NCBI GenBank assembly: GCA_050480705.1
Contig: JBJHAX010000008.1
Coordinates: 1-64,000 of the forward strand
DNA from: JBJHAX01 sp050480705
Lineage (GTDB): Bacteria; Actinomycetota; Nitriliruptoria; Nitriliruptorales; Nitriliruptoraceae
Length of the DNA stretch: 64,000 nt
Direction of reading: 5' to 3'
The notes under the pieces: generated by a model
What the model was told of the DNA's origin: nothing
The model's input: the letters and a program-made list of their open reading frames with translations, nothing else
Database searches by the model: none
In this document: piece by piece, positions 35,225 through 43,508 of the stretch
Position numbering within the stretch: the stretch's first letter is position 1
Layout: every line of letters starts with the position of its first letter
Made by a program: the position numbers and the translations under genes

Positions 35225-35388
35225 CCTTCCTCCGAGGGTCACGGATTCGCGGCCACGAGGCAGGCGACCTGGCTCGTCCCGGCCCGCAGGGGGCCGGGCT
35301 TCACAGTTGCGGGACAGCGCCGGAGTTGCACCGGACTTCGCTGACACCCGTGGCAGTCGCGGCGGATCCGATCGCCAGCGACCGTCGG
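35225..35388 (-). promoter_or_regulatory. Cobalamin (AdoCbl) riboswitch
   Basis: The minus-strand leader carries the cobalamin riboswitch core in the right order: GTCCGGTGCAACTCCGG, GCGCTGTCCCGCAACTGTGA, a GC-rich hairpin (GCCCGGCCCCCTGCGGGCC), and GAGCCAGGTCGCCTGCC. The stretch ahead (GCCACGGGTGTCAGCG) fits the 5' side of the junction. It would repress the operon when adenosylcobalamin is plentiful. Edges are approximate; the core spans about 35258-35345. Confidence 0.93.
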
Positions 35389-35390
35389 GG

Positions 35391-35418
35391 ACGTTAGCCG
35401 AGACGCGAGGCGGGTCAA
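35391..35418 (-). promoter_or_regulatory. Promoter of the B12 operon
   Basis: On the minus strand, TTGACC (35418-35413), a 16-bp spacer, then TAACGT (35396-35391), a fair sigma-70-type pair. Transcription would start near 35385, right at the 5' edge of the riboswitch. Confidence 0.55.
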
Positions 35419-35483
35419 ATCATCGGCGGGGAATATCACGGCCGGCGTGTCGGCGATGACACTGGCCGTGCTCGGAGCTGGCG

Positions 35484-36458
35484 TCAGGCGTAGAGCGCCG
35501 CGCCGTACATGAGTTCGTCAGCGCAGGCGAGCCGGTCGATCCAGCGTCCAGGCCAGGCGTCGCTGCCGTCGCGAGCGCCGAGCAGCCCGCCGGTGATCGC
35601 GCCGTTGGTGTCGGCGTCACCGCCGAGGCGCACGACCTCGACGAGCATCTCCGCGGCCGGCCGTGCGGCCGTCACAGCGGTGACGGCCACCTCGAGGCTG
35701 GTGAGCACCCAGCCTTCGGCAGCCCCGTTGACGGTCGCCACCTTCCCAACATCGCCGTCATGCGACAGCGCGCGTTCGAGTGCGTCCGTCACGTCGGTGT
35801 GCAGGTCAGAACGGCCGATTGCGGCGTGTGCCATGTCGCGAGCGGCGCTGGCGGCGTCGGCGGCGGTGGCAACGTCGGACGTGATCATGGCCGCGACGAG
35901 GTCGCAGTATGCGACACATGCGTCGAGACAGACCGGATGGGCGTGGGTAATCGCCGAGATCGCCCGGGCGTGATCGGCCCGACGTATGGGATCCTCCAGA
36001 TTGGCCAGCGCGACCGCGACGGTGCGCATCAGCGAGCCGTTGCCCTGGCTGCGCTCATCGGTCTCGCCGCTGCAGGACGCATCGTGTGTCGAGAGAAAGC
36101 GTGTGAGCGCCCGCGACGTGGCGCCACCGACGTCACGCGGATCGGTCCGAAACCACGCTGCCATGTGCTCGGCCGCGGCGTGGCTGAGGCGGTCAATATG
36201 GGCGTCGAGGCCGACGTCGCGGTAGGCACGGTGGACGGCCAGCGTCAGGTCCGTGTCATCGGTCGGGTCGCCCGGCGCCCAGCCGAACACGCCGCCTCCG
36301 ACCACGTCGACGTCATCGACCGTGCTTGCGAACGCGGTACGGGCGCTCTCTCGTGACGCGAACTCCGTCGTCGCCCCCAGCGCGTCCCCGACATGCACGC
36401 CCAGCAACACACCGACGGTGCGTGCGTGCCGCGCCTGCCGGCCCTCAAGAGGCGTCAC
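35484..36458 (-). CDS. ADP-ribosylglycohydrolase (DraG-like)
   Basis: 324 residues. Removes ADP-ribose from proteins or nucleic acids using two Mg ions. Motifs: VHVGDALGATTEF near the start, PTDDTDLTLAVHRAY (metal-binding Thr-Asp-Asp), GNGSLMRTVAVALA and the C-terminal metal motif VRLGGDADTNGAITGGLLGA. The GTG at 36458 has no clear Shine-Dalgarno sequence, so a start further inside or a leaderless message is possible. Divergent from the hybrid kinase over 197 bp. No partner ADP-ribosyltransferase is seen in the window. Confidence 0.85.
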   Translation of the reverse strand: MTPLEGRQARHARTVGVLLGVHVGDALGATTEFASRESARTAFASTVDDVDVVGGGVFGWAPGDPTDDTDLTLAVHRAYRDVGLDAHIDRLSHAAAEHMAAWFRTDPRDVGGATSRALTRFLSTHDASCSGETDERSQGNGSLMRTVAVALANLEDPIRRADHARAISAITHAHPVCLDACVAYCDLVAAMITSDVATAADAASAARDMAHAAIGRSDLHTDVTDALERALSHDGDVGKVATVNGAAEGWVLTSLEVAVTAVTAARPAAEMLVEVVRLGGDADTNGAITGGLLGARDGSDAWPGRWIDRLACADELMYGAALYA

Positions 36459-36655
36459 CGGTCAGCCGATGCTCGGATGGACGACAGCGAATGCCGACGT
36501 GGCGACCTGACCACGGTCCGCATGTCTGGCATCACGGCAACCTCACGGAACACCTGCCAGCTACCGGCGGTGTCCGACGCGATATTCGCGGAGCAACTGT
36601 GCTCGGGCGGCTAACGTCAGCCACGGGTCCCGGCGGACCCAGGGGGAGGGCGCCG

Positions 36656-38503
36656 ATGGGTGGACACCCCCCGCAGAGCGTGATGCGATGGCGTCTGTCG
36701 CTCCTGCGTGGCCTGTTGCGGTTCGTGCTCGCACTCGGTGTCGTCGTCGCCGCTCCGAGCATCTGGTTCGCGTTCACGGTCGACCGTATCGACATCGTCG
36801 TCGTGGATGCGGCGGCAGTCGCGATCGTTGCGGTCATCACCTTCGTCGAACGGATCCCGTACCGGGTACGCGCGTTCGTGCTCGCCTGCACCGCCTACGG
36901 GCTCGGCCTCTTCTTCATCGGCACGATCGGCGTGGTCGGCCACGTCTACCTCGTCGCCTTCCCCGTCCTCCTCGCGGTGCTGCTTGGCCTTCGCGCGGCG
37001 ATCGCCGGCCTCGCCGTCAACGCCGTGACGCTCGTACTCGTCGGGATCACGGGTCTCTACGACCCGCGCATGAACGTCCCGGGCGTCGACGGCACACTCG
37101 AATGGCTGCTGATCACACTCAACTTCCTGTTCGCCAACACCGTGGTTGCGCTGCCGTGCGCGGTTCTGCTGCAACGTCTCGAACGCTCCCTTGCCGATGA
37201 AGAGCACGCCGCAGCGTCGCTCGCTGAGCGTCACGAACAGCTCGTCGCAAAGACCGATGAGCTCGAACGTGAGATGGTGCGCCGTCAACAGATGGAGGAG
37301 CGTGCCCGGCGCCAGGACCGCCTCGAGTTGCTGGGAACGCTCGCCACGGGCATCGCACACGACGTCAACAACGTTCTGGCGTCCATCCTCGCGCTCGCAG
37401 AGATGCGCCGGGCGCGGCCGCACGACGACGGGCTCGAGCGCGACATGGATCTGCTCGTGGCAGCCGTTCGCCGTGCGAGCGACATCGTGCGTCGCGTGAC
37501 CGTCTTCGGGCAGGCCGCCGACATCGACCGTCAACCGATCGTGCTGCGTGAGCGTGTCGACGAGATCGTGCCGCTGCTTCGCGCCGCGCTGCCCCGCAAC
37601 GTGACGTTGCGTGTCGCAATCGAGGATGACGCGCAGGTGTGGCTGCATGCCGCCGAGGTCGACCAGTTGCTGTCGAACCTCGTGGTCAACGCGGCGCAGG
37701 CGTGCGGCTCTGTCTCCGGTGCGCTGGTCACGGTGAGCGCAGCGACGATCAACCTCGACGCTCGAGCCGCACTCGAAGTCGACCCACCCGACGGATTGTC
37801 CTGTGCGCCCGACCGTGTCCTGGAGTTGCGTGTCGACGACAACGGCCCTGGTATCCCTGCCGACATCCGCGACCGGGTCTTCGACCCGTTCTTCACTACC
37901 AAGCCCGGCGGCGACAACAGCGGGCTCGGTCTGGCCAGCGTGCACGCGATCGTGACCGGGGTCGGAGGCGTGACCGACATCGAGGACACCGATGTTGGCG
38001 CGTCGATCCGCACCCTGCTGCCGGTTGCCGCGGTCGAAGGTGTCCGCAGCGACGATGCAGGCAACCGGGCTCGTGCCGGTGTCCCGCATGAGCGTTCGTC
38101 GACGATCCTGCTCGTCGACGACGAAACGCTGCTGCTGGCCATCACTGCGCGTGCGCTGCGCAACGCAGGGCACACGGTCATCGACACCGGCGACCTCGAC
38201 CAGGCGCTACGAGCCTTCGACGAACATGCTTCGGCGGTCGAACTCGTCATCACCGACATGTCGCTGCCGGACGGCAGTGGCCATGTGCTGTTCGAGCACG
38301 TGAGTCGGCGGCGTCCGGAGGTTCCTGTGGTGCTGACCAGCGGCGGGCCCGTCGAGCTGCCCGAACACGACGAGGGGCCTGCGCCTGCCGGGCTGCTCGC
38401 GAAACCCTACGACCTGGACACGCTGCTTTCGCTGGTGCAGCGTGTCCTCAGCCCGCAGACCACGGTCGGCACCTCACGGACGGACGGGCCCGGCGGTGAC
38501 TGA
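36656..38503 (+). CDS. Hybrid sensor histidine kinase / response regulator
   Basis: 615 residues. Five or six membrane helices in the first ~175 residues with little extracytoplasmic sequence, a coiled-coil (about 180-225), then the phospho-acceptor His235 in TGIAHDVNNVLASIL (the HDxNN type), N-box LSNLVVNAAQA, ATP-lid motifs VDDNGPGIP and SGLGLASVHAIV. A receiver domain follows from ~480 with LLVDDE, phospho-acceptor Asp534 in VITDMSLPDGSG and LAKPYDL. Such kinases usually pass phosphate on to another protein; none is adjacent. ATG follows GGGGGAGGG. It overlaps glpK by 8 bp. Confidence 0.88.
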   Translation: MGGHPPQSVMRWRLSLLRGLLRFVLALGVVVAAPSIWFAFTVDRIDIVVVDAAAVAIVAVITFVERIPYRVRAFVLACTAYGLGLFFIGTIGVVGHVYLVAFPVLLAVLLGLRAAIAGLAVNAVTLVLVGITGLYDPRMNVPGVDGTLEWLLITLNFLFANTVVALPCAVLLQRLERSLADEEHAAASLAERHEQLVAKTDELEREMVRRQQMEERARRQDRLELLGTLATGIAHDVNNVLASILALAEMRRARPHDDGLERDMDLLVAAVRRASDIVRRVTVFGQAADIDRQPIVLRERVDEIVPLLRAALPRNVTLRVAIEDDAQVWLHAAEVDQLLSNLVVNAAQACGSVSGALVTVSAATINLDARAALEVDPPDGLSCAPDRVLELRVDDNGPGIPADIRDRVFDPFFTTKPGGDNSGLGLASVHAIVTGVGGVTDIEDTDVGASIRTLLPVAAVEGVRSDDAGNRARAGVPHERSSTILLVDDETLLLAITARALRNAGHTVIDTGDLDQALRAFDEHASAVELVITDMSLPDGSGHVLFEHVSRRRPEVPVVLTSGGPVELPEHDEGPAPAGLLAKPYDLDTLLSLVQRVLSPQTTVGTSRTDGPGGD

Positions 38504-40016
38504 GACGCTCGTCGGTGCGATCGACCAGGGGACGACGAGCAGCCGCTTCATGGTCTTCGACCACGCCGGCCGCGAAATCGTGCGGCGGCAGCTCGAACAC
38601 ACCCAGCTGCTGCCGCGGGCCGGCTGGGTCGAACACGACCCGATCGAAATCTGGGAACGTGTGCGCACCGTCGTCGAATCGGGGCTCGCCCAGGCCGGAC
38701 TGCGCGGCAGCGACCTGTGCGCGCTCGGCGTCACCAACCAACGCGAGACCACCGTCGTGTGGGACCGGACGACCGGCCGCCCGCTCTACAACGCGATCGT
38801 GTGGCAGGACACGCGTACGGACCGGATCGCAGCGCACCTGGAGCGAACGGGCGCCGGGGAGTTGATCCGCCACCGCACGGGACTTCCGCCTGCGACCTAC
38901 TTCTCCGGTGCCAAGCTGCAGTGGATCCTCGAGAACGTCGACGGGGTCCGTGAGCGTGTCCAACGTGGCGACGCGGTGTTCGGAACGACCGACACCTGGC
39001 TGCTGTGGCACCTCACCGGTGGCCGCGACGGCGGCGTCCACATCACCGATCCCACCAACGCGAGCCGCACGATGCTCATGGATCTCGCGACGCTCGACTG
39101 GGACGATGAGCTGCTCGAACTCTTCGACGTTCCACGGTCGATGCTGCCGGCGATCCGGCCTTCGAGTGACCCGTCGGCGTACGGATCGACCCGGGCTGAT
39201 GGGCCGTTCGGCGCCGAGGTCCCCATCACCGGCGATCTCGGCGACCAGCAGGCGGCAACCGTCGGGCAAGCCTGCTTCGAACCTGGCGAGGTCAAGAACA
39301 CCTACGGCACCGGCAACTTCCTGCTGCTCAATACCGGCGTTGAGGCGGTGCGGTCCGCGAATGGGCTCCTGACGACGGTCGGCTATCAGTTCGAGGCATC
39401 CGATCCGGTCTACTGCCTCGAGGGATCGATCGCCGTCAGCGGCGCCGCCGTGCAGTGGCTACGCGACCAGCTGGGCGTGATCACGCACGCGGACGAATCG
39501 GCGGCACTCGCCGCGTCGGTTGACGACACCGAGGGCGCGTACTTCGTGCCGGCGTTCTCGGGTCTCTTCGCCCCTTACTGGCGCTCCGACGCGCGCGGCG
39601 CGATTGTCGGGCTGACCCGCGCGCACAGCAAGGCGCATCTGGTACGTGCCACGCTCGAGGCCATCTGCTACCAGACCCGCGACATTGCGGGGGCGATGTC
39701 CAACGACGCCGGCGTCGACGTCGACGTGTTCAAGGTCGATGGCGGCGCGACGGTCAACGACGTCCTCATGCAACTGCAGGCCGACATCCTCGGCGTGCCG
39801 GTCGTACGCCCTGTGGTCGCCGAGACGACGTCACTCGGCGCTGCGTACGCAGCAGGTCTGGCTGTCGGCTTCTGGCGTGGCACCGACGAAGTTCGTGCGA
39901 ACTGGCGGGCCGACCGGCGCTGGGAGCCGACATGGAGCGACGAGCGTCGCGACGAGGGTTACGCCGGATGGCGACGCGCCGTGCAGCGGACACTGGACTG
40001 GGTCGACGTCGAATGA
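38496..40016 (+). CDS. glpK: Glycerol kinase
   Basis: 506 residues, full length. Phosphorylates glycerol to glycerol-3-phosphate. FGGY-family motifs: VGAIDQGTTSSRFMVFDHAG at the start, GVTNQRETTVVWDRTTG, IVWQDTRTDR, the glycerol-contacting GTTDTWLLWHLTGG, NTYGTGNFLLLNTG, and DGGATVNDVLMQLQADILGV. GTG 38496 lies inside the end of the kinase gene, so translation is coupled. No glpF or glpD nearby. Confidence 0.93.
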   Translation: MTETLVGAIDQGTTSSRFMVFDHAGREIVRRQLEHTQLLPRAGWVEHDPIEIWERVRTVVESGLAQAGLRGSDLCALGVTNQRETTVVWDRTTGRPLYNAIVWQDTRTDRIAAHLERTGAGELIRHRTGLPPATYFSGAKLQWILENVDGVRERVQRGDAVFGTTDTWLLWHLTGGRDGGVHITDPTNASRTMLMDLATLDWDDELLELFDVPRSMLPAIRPSSDPSAYGSTRADGPFGAEVPITGDLGDQQAATVGQACFEPGEVKNTYGTGNFLLLNTGVEAVRSANGLLTTVGYQFEASDPVYCLEGSIAVSGAAVQWLRDQLGVITHADESAALAASVDDTEGAYFVPAFSGLFAPYWRSDARGAIVGLTRAHSKAHLVRATLEAICYQTRDIAGAMSNDAGVDVDVFKVDGGATVNDVLMQLQADILGVPVVRPVVAETTSLGAAYAAGLAVGFWRGTDEVRANWRADRRWEPTWSDERRDEGYAGWRRAVQRTLDWVDVE

Positions 40017-40083
40017 GCGTTCGCTCGTCGCGGGGGGTCGCCGCGTGGGCTGTGGAGTTCGGCCTTTCCGCTGTAGCCGTCCG

Positions 40084-41028
40084 TCAGGCCAGCTGGTGGC
40101 CGTAGCGGCGGAACCAGTCGACGGTCTGTGCGAGCGCCTCGGCGTGGCCGGTCACCTCACCGGGGCCGAACGTTGCCTCGAAATCGCGCGCCTCGACCAC
40201 GTAAGGCCGGTTCCACTGGTCGACGAGTTCACGCGCCTGCCGCAGGTTGCGATCGAACACACCAGCGACGCGCAGCATCATCGGTGACACGTGGCCCCGT
40301 TCGACAGGTCCACCGACCGCAGCTTCGAGAAGGTCGACGAACTCGCGCTGTGTGACCGCCGGCGCGGCGGGAAGGATCCACGAACGCCCGTCACCGCGTG
40401 GCTGTTCGACCAGGGTGACGAGGCTGTTCGCCGCGTCGGGCAGGTAGGCGAACGTATGCGGCTGGTCGTCGGCGATGTAGGTACGCACCGGCTTGCCGTC
40501 GAGAGCAGGCCCGATCATCAACTGGTGCGCGACAGAATTTGTGCCGCCCGGCCCGTAGTAGTCGCTGATCCGTGCGACGCTGACCGCGGTATCGCCGCGT
40601 TCGTGGGCTGAGAGCAACGACGCGACGAGGTCACGTCGCAGCATGCCCTTGCGTGATGTCGGGGCCTCCGGCGTGCGGTCGGTGATGGGTGTGGAGGGCG
40701 ACCCGAACGCGTACAGGTTGTCGACCATCACCAGGCGCGCACCCGCGGCGACGGCGGCGTCGCGTGCGTTGTCGACCATCGTCGGCAGCAGGCGTGCCCA
40801 GTTGCGGTAGCCGACGTTGGCCGCCATCACGACCACATCGCAGTGGGATGCCGCGCGACGCGCCTGCTCGGCGTCCAGCAGGTCGGCGGACACGACACGG
40901 GTTCCGGTCGGGAGCAGGGCCAGATCAGCCGACGGATTGGCAGCCACAGGTTCGTGGCCACGGGTGAGCAATTCGTGCACGACCGCGCGACCGATTCCTC
41001 CGGTCGCACCGAATACCGTCACGCGCAT
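40084..41028 (-). CDS. NAD(P)-dependent epimerase/dehydratase-like (atypical SDR)
   Basis: 314 residues. Rossmann motif VTVFGATGGIGRAVVHELL at the N-terminus, a conserved MAANVGYRNWARLLPTMVDN segment, and a typical extended-SDR middle (YAFGSPSTPITDRTPEAPTS; RISDYYGPGGTNS), in which Tyr of DYYGPG is the likely cofactor-loop residue. The canonical YxxxK pair is not clear, so it may be an NAD-binding regulator-type or an atypical SDR. GAGGG precedes ATG 41028. Confidence 0.8.
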   Translation of the reverse strand: MRVTVFGATGGIGRAVVHELLTRGHEPVAANPSADLALLPTGTRVVSADLLDAEQARRAASHCDVVVMAANVGYRNWARLLPTMVDNARDAAVAAGARLVMVDNLYAFGSPSTPITDRTPEAPTSRKGMLRRDLVASLLSAHERGDTAVSVARISDYYGPGGTNSVAHQLMIGPALDGKPVRTYIADDQPHTFAYLPDAANSLVTLVEQPRGDGRSWILPAAPAVTQREFVDLLEAAVGGPVERGHVSPMMLRVAGVFDRNLRQARELVDQWNRPYVVEARDFEATFGPGEVTGHAEALAQTVDWFRRYGHQLA

Positions 41029-41142
41029 CAGGCAGCCCTCGAGGACGTGTGACCACATTCTGCCGGGTGCGTCGCGCGCGCGCTTCGTCGACACACCGGA
41101 TTGTGCGAACGATGATCTGGAGGTCGCCAGCACGGAGTGGAG

Positions 41143-41658
41143 ATGAACGTCGCAGAGATCTACGCCGAGGCCTACCGCCGCATCACCGAAGTCGTGCGGC
41201 AAGCTGTGGAGGCAATGAGCCTCGACAACGTCCTGTGGCGCCCCGAACCGGGCTCGAACCCGATCGCATGGCTGGTGTGGCATCTGAGTCGCATCCAGGA
41301 CGATCATGTCGCGGAGATAGCGGGACACCCTCAGCAGTGGGAGACGGGCCGGTGGGCCGGGCGGTTCGGGTTGGCCGAGGGGACGGCAGAGACCGGCCAC
41401 GGGCACACCGCCGAGCAGGTTGCGGCGTTGCGTCCCGACGACGTCGCCACCCTGCTCGACTACCACCAGCGGGTCGCAGATGCGTCGCAGTCCTACCTCG
41501 GCGGCGTCGACGAGGCCGAGCTCGGCCGCATCATCGACACGCGCTACGACCCGCCCGTCACGGTGGGGGTGCGGTTGGTCAGCGTGCTGAGCGACAACCT
41601 GCAGCATGCGGGTCAGGCCCGCTATCTGCGCGGCATGATCGAACGCCTCGAGGCGTAG
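41143..41658 (+). CDS. DinB/DUF664-family protein
   Basis: 171 residues, four-helix bundle. AYRRITEVVRQAVEAMSLDN, then PIAWLVWHLSRIQDDHVAEI with the first metal-binding His, and SVLSDNLQHAGQARYLRGMI with the third. Actinobacterial relatives include mycothiol-dependent enzymes (DinB superfamily), so a thiol-transfer role is possible but unproven. ATG 41143 with the purine-rich GGAGTGGAG ahead is chosen over GTG 41137. Confidence 0.8.
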   Translation: MNVAEIYAEAYRRITEVVRQAVEAMSLDNVLWRPEPGSNPIAWLVWHLSRIQDDHVAEIAGHPQQWETGRWAGRFGLAEGTAETGHGHTAEQVAALRPDDVATLLDYHQRVADASQSYLGGVDEAELGRIIDTRYDPPVTVGVRLVSVLSDNLQHAGQARYLRGMIERLEA

Positions 41659-41823
41659 ACGGCGTTGCGCACCCTGCGCGGGGGAGGGGCCGGCCAGGGC
41701 CACAGGACCCGACCGCACGGGCACTAGGGCGCGTCGAGGTGGGGCACCGCTGCCCTGAGCACATCTCGCAGCCACCTCTAGTCTGAGCCCATCAGCCACA
41801 GAGCCGACAGGAGCAGCTACGCG

Positions 41824-42261
41824 ATGAACCTCCGCAAAACCGCATCCATGGGCGCCGTCATCTTCGGTGTCATCCTGATCGTCGGCGCCATCGGGACATG
41901 GACGATGGTGACCAGCACGCTCTCCGACCAGCGCATCACGACCCCCGACGACGCGGTGTGCATGGCCGACCGTCCGGTGCGTGGCCCGTTCACCGCCTAC
42001 TGCCAGGCGATGACGATCGACCGCAACGTCCTCGAATCGACCGACGGCATGCGTTACGCGGAACTGCCACGCGAGGACGAGCGCCGTGGCCTCGCACAGA
42101 GCGCCTCGTTCCTGCAGGCGTCGCTGTTCACCTCGGTGCTGTCCTTCGGTGTCGCCGCAATGGCAGCCGGCATGGGCGTGCTGTTCGTGCTCATCGGCCT
42201 CGGGATGCGCGACGTCAGTCAACACGTCGCCGCCTCATCCTCGGCGCGCCGCGAGACCTGA
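41824..42261 (+). CDS. Two-helix membrane protein with external domain (LigA-like annotation family)
   Basis: 145 residues: one membrane helix (MGAVIFGVILIVGAIGTWTM), an exposed loop of ~75 residues, and a second helix (TSVLSFGVAAMAAGMGVLFV). The loop carries the family pattern VRGPFTAYCQAMTIDRN and GMRYAELPREDERR before SASFLQASLFTSV. Relatives are often labelled aromatic ring-opening dioxygenase LigA, which the sequence does not support: there are no catalytic residues. Function unknown; widespread in Actinomycetota. Monocistronic, 119 bp before the GGDEF gene. Confidence 0.6.
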   Translation: MNLRKTASMGAVIFGVILIVGAIGTWTMVTSTLSDQRITTPDDAVCMADRPVRGPFTAYCQAMTIDRNVLESTDGMRYAELPREDERRGLAQSASFLQASLFTSVLSFGVAAMAAGMGVLFVLIGLGMRDVSQHVAASSSARRET

Positions 42262-42379
42262 CCAGTCCCACCGCCACGATCAATACGACCGCCGGGCACG
42301 CCAATCGCGCGCCCGGCGGTCGGTCGCGTTCAAGGGCGTTGCCGTCGGTGCCGATGATCCGCTTCAGGAGCGGCGGATC

Positions 42380-43453
42380 ATGGTGCAACGGAACTCGACG
42401 TCGGGCGATCCGCTCGAGCGCGTCAAGCGCAGGGCGTACCTCAGCGCATGCCTGCTCGGAATCCCGATCGACGCGGCCGGCTACGTCATCGCGACCGACC
42501 GAGCCATCTCGACGGCGTACCTCGTCACCGCACTGAGCCTCATCGTCGTCGCTGCGCTGACCGTGTCTCCGATCGCGTTGCATCGCGCGGAGTTGATCGG
42601 CTTTGTCCTGATCACCACGACGTTTCTTTGGCGGGCCGGTGTCGTCGTGTTCTCGACGGCGTCACTGGGCATCGAGTTCGCCGAACTGATCACGACCGTG
42701 GTCATGCTGTGCGTCGTCTACCTGCTCGCCTTCCTGTTCTATCCGCGCCGTCTCGCGCTCGGACTGTCGATCGGGGTGCTGAGCCTGACCGCGGTCATCA
42801 TCAGCGCAGGGCTTGCCGCGACGGCGATCAGCGAGCTGCCGCACCGCGGGATGCCCCTGTACAAGGCGTTCACGATGCAGGCGGTGTTCGTCGCCCTGCT
42901 CTACATCCTCGCCGTCACCAAGGAACAGATGAGCGCCTCCCAAGCCCGTGCCCAGGCGCTGGCCGAGATCGCGACCACGGACGCGTTGACCGGCGCCCAC
43001 AACCGCAGGCATCTGACGGCGGTCCTCGAACAGCACGTCGCCGACGCGCAGCGCACCCAGCGCGCCGTTTCGGTCCTGCTGTTCGACCTCGACCGTTTCA
43101 AACGCATCAACGACACCTACGGGCACGATGCGGGTGACGAGGTGCTGCGAGGTTTCGTGTCGCGTATCTCGGGGGTACTCCGCGACGCGGACACGTTCGG
43201 GCGCTGGGGAGGCGAGGAGTTCCTCGTCGTCGCGCCTGGCGCGGATGCTGCCGCTGCAGCAACGCTTGCGGAACGCTGCCGCGTCGCGTTGCGCACCCTG
43301 CTGTTGCCGTCGGGTGACGCGGTCACCGTCAGCGTCGGTGTGGCAACCCGCGGCGCCGACGACCGTTGGGACGCCCTGGTGCGAGCCGCGGACCATGCGC
43401 TCTACGAGGCCAAGGAGCGCGGCCGCGACCGCGTGGTGACCGCCGGTACGTGA
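42380..43453 (+). CDS. Membrane-bound diguanylate cyclase (GGDEF)
   Basis: 357 residues. Six membrane helices in the first ~185 residues, then a GGDEF domain. The active site is GGEEF at 277-281 and the product-inhibition site RDAD sits at 268-271, five residues before it, so feedback by c-di-GMP is expected. FDLDRFKRINDTYGHDAGDE matches the metal and base-binding loop. It makes c-di-GMP from two GTP. GGAG at 42367-42370 serves ATG 42380. No EAL domain; no other c-di-GMP gene in the window. Confidence 0.88.
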   Translation: MVQRNSTSGDPLERVKRRAYLSACLLGIPIDAAGYVIATDRAISTAYLVTALSLIVVAALTVSPIALHRAELIGFVLITTTFLWRAGVVVFSTASLGIEFAELITTVVMLCVVYLLAFLFYPRRLALGLSIGVLSLTAVIISAGLAATAISELPHRGMPLYKAFTMQAVFVALLYILAVTKEQMSASQARAQALAEIATTDALTGAHNRRHLTAVLEQHVADAQRTQRAVSVLLFDLDRFKRINDTYGHDAGDEVLRGFVSRISGVLRDADTFGRWGGEEFLVVAPGADAAAAATLAERCRVALRTLLLPSGDAVTVSVGVATRGADDRWDALVRAADHALYEAKERGRDRVVTAGT

Positions 43454-43480
43454 GTCCAGCATCGTGGCCATGGAAAGCCG

Positions 43481-43501
43481 CGACGCGAACCTCACGCGTC
43501 G
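43481..43501. terminator. Hairpin between convergent genes
   Basis: CGACGCG / CGCGTCG, 7-bp perfect stem with a 7-nt loop, placed between the convergent stops of the diguanylate cyclase and the serine hydrolase; it could end either transcript. Confidence 0.4.
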
Positions 43502-43508
43502 GCAGGCG

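Noticed and set aside
41824..42261. Aromatic ring-opening dioxygenase LigA
   Set aside because: A common label for this family, but the protein is two membrane helices plus a small outer loop with no metal-binding catalytic residues.
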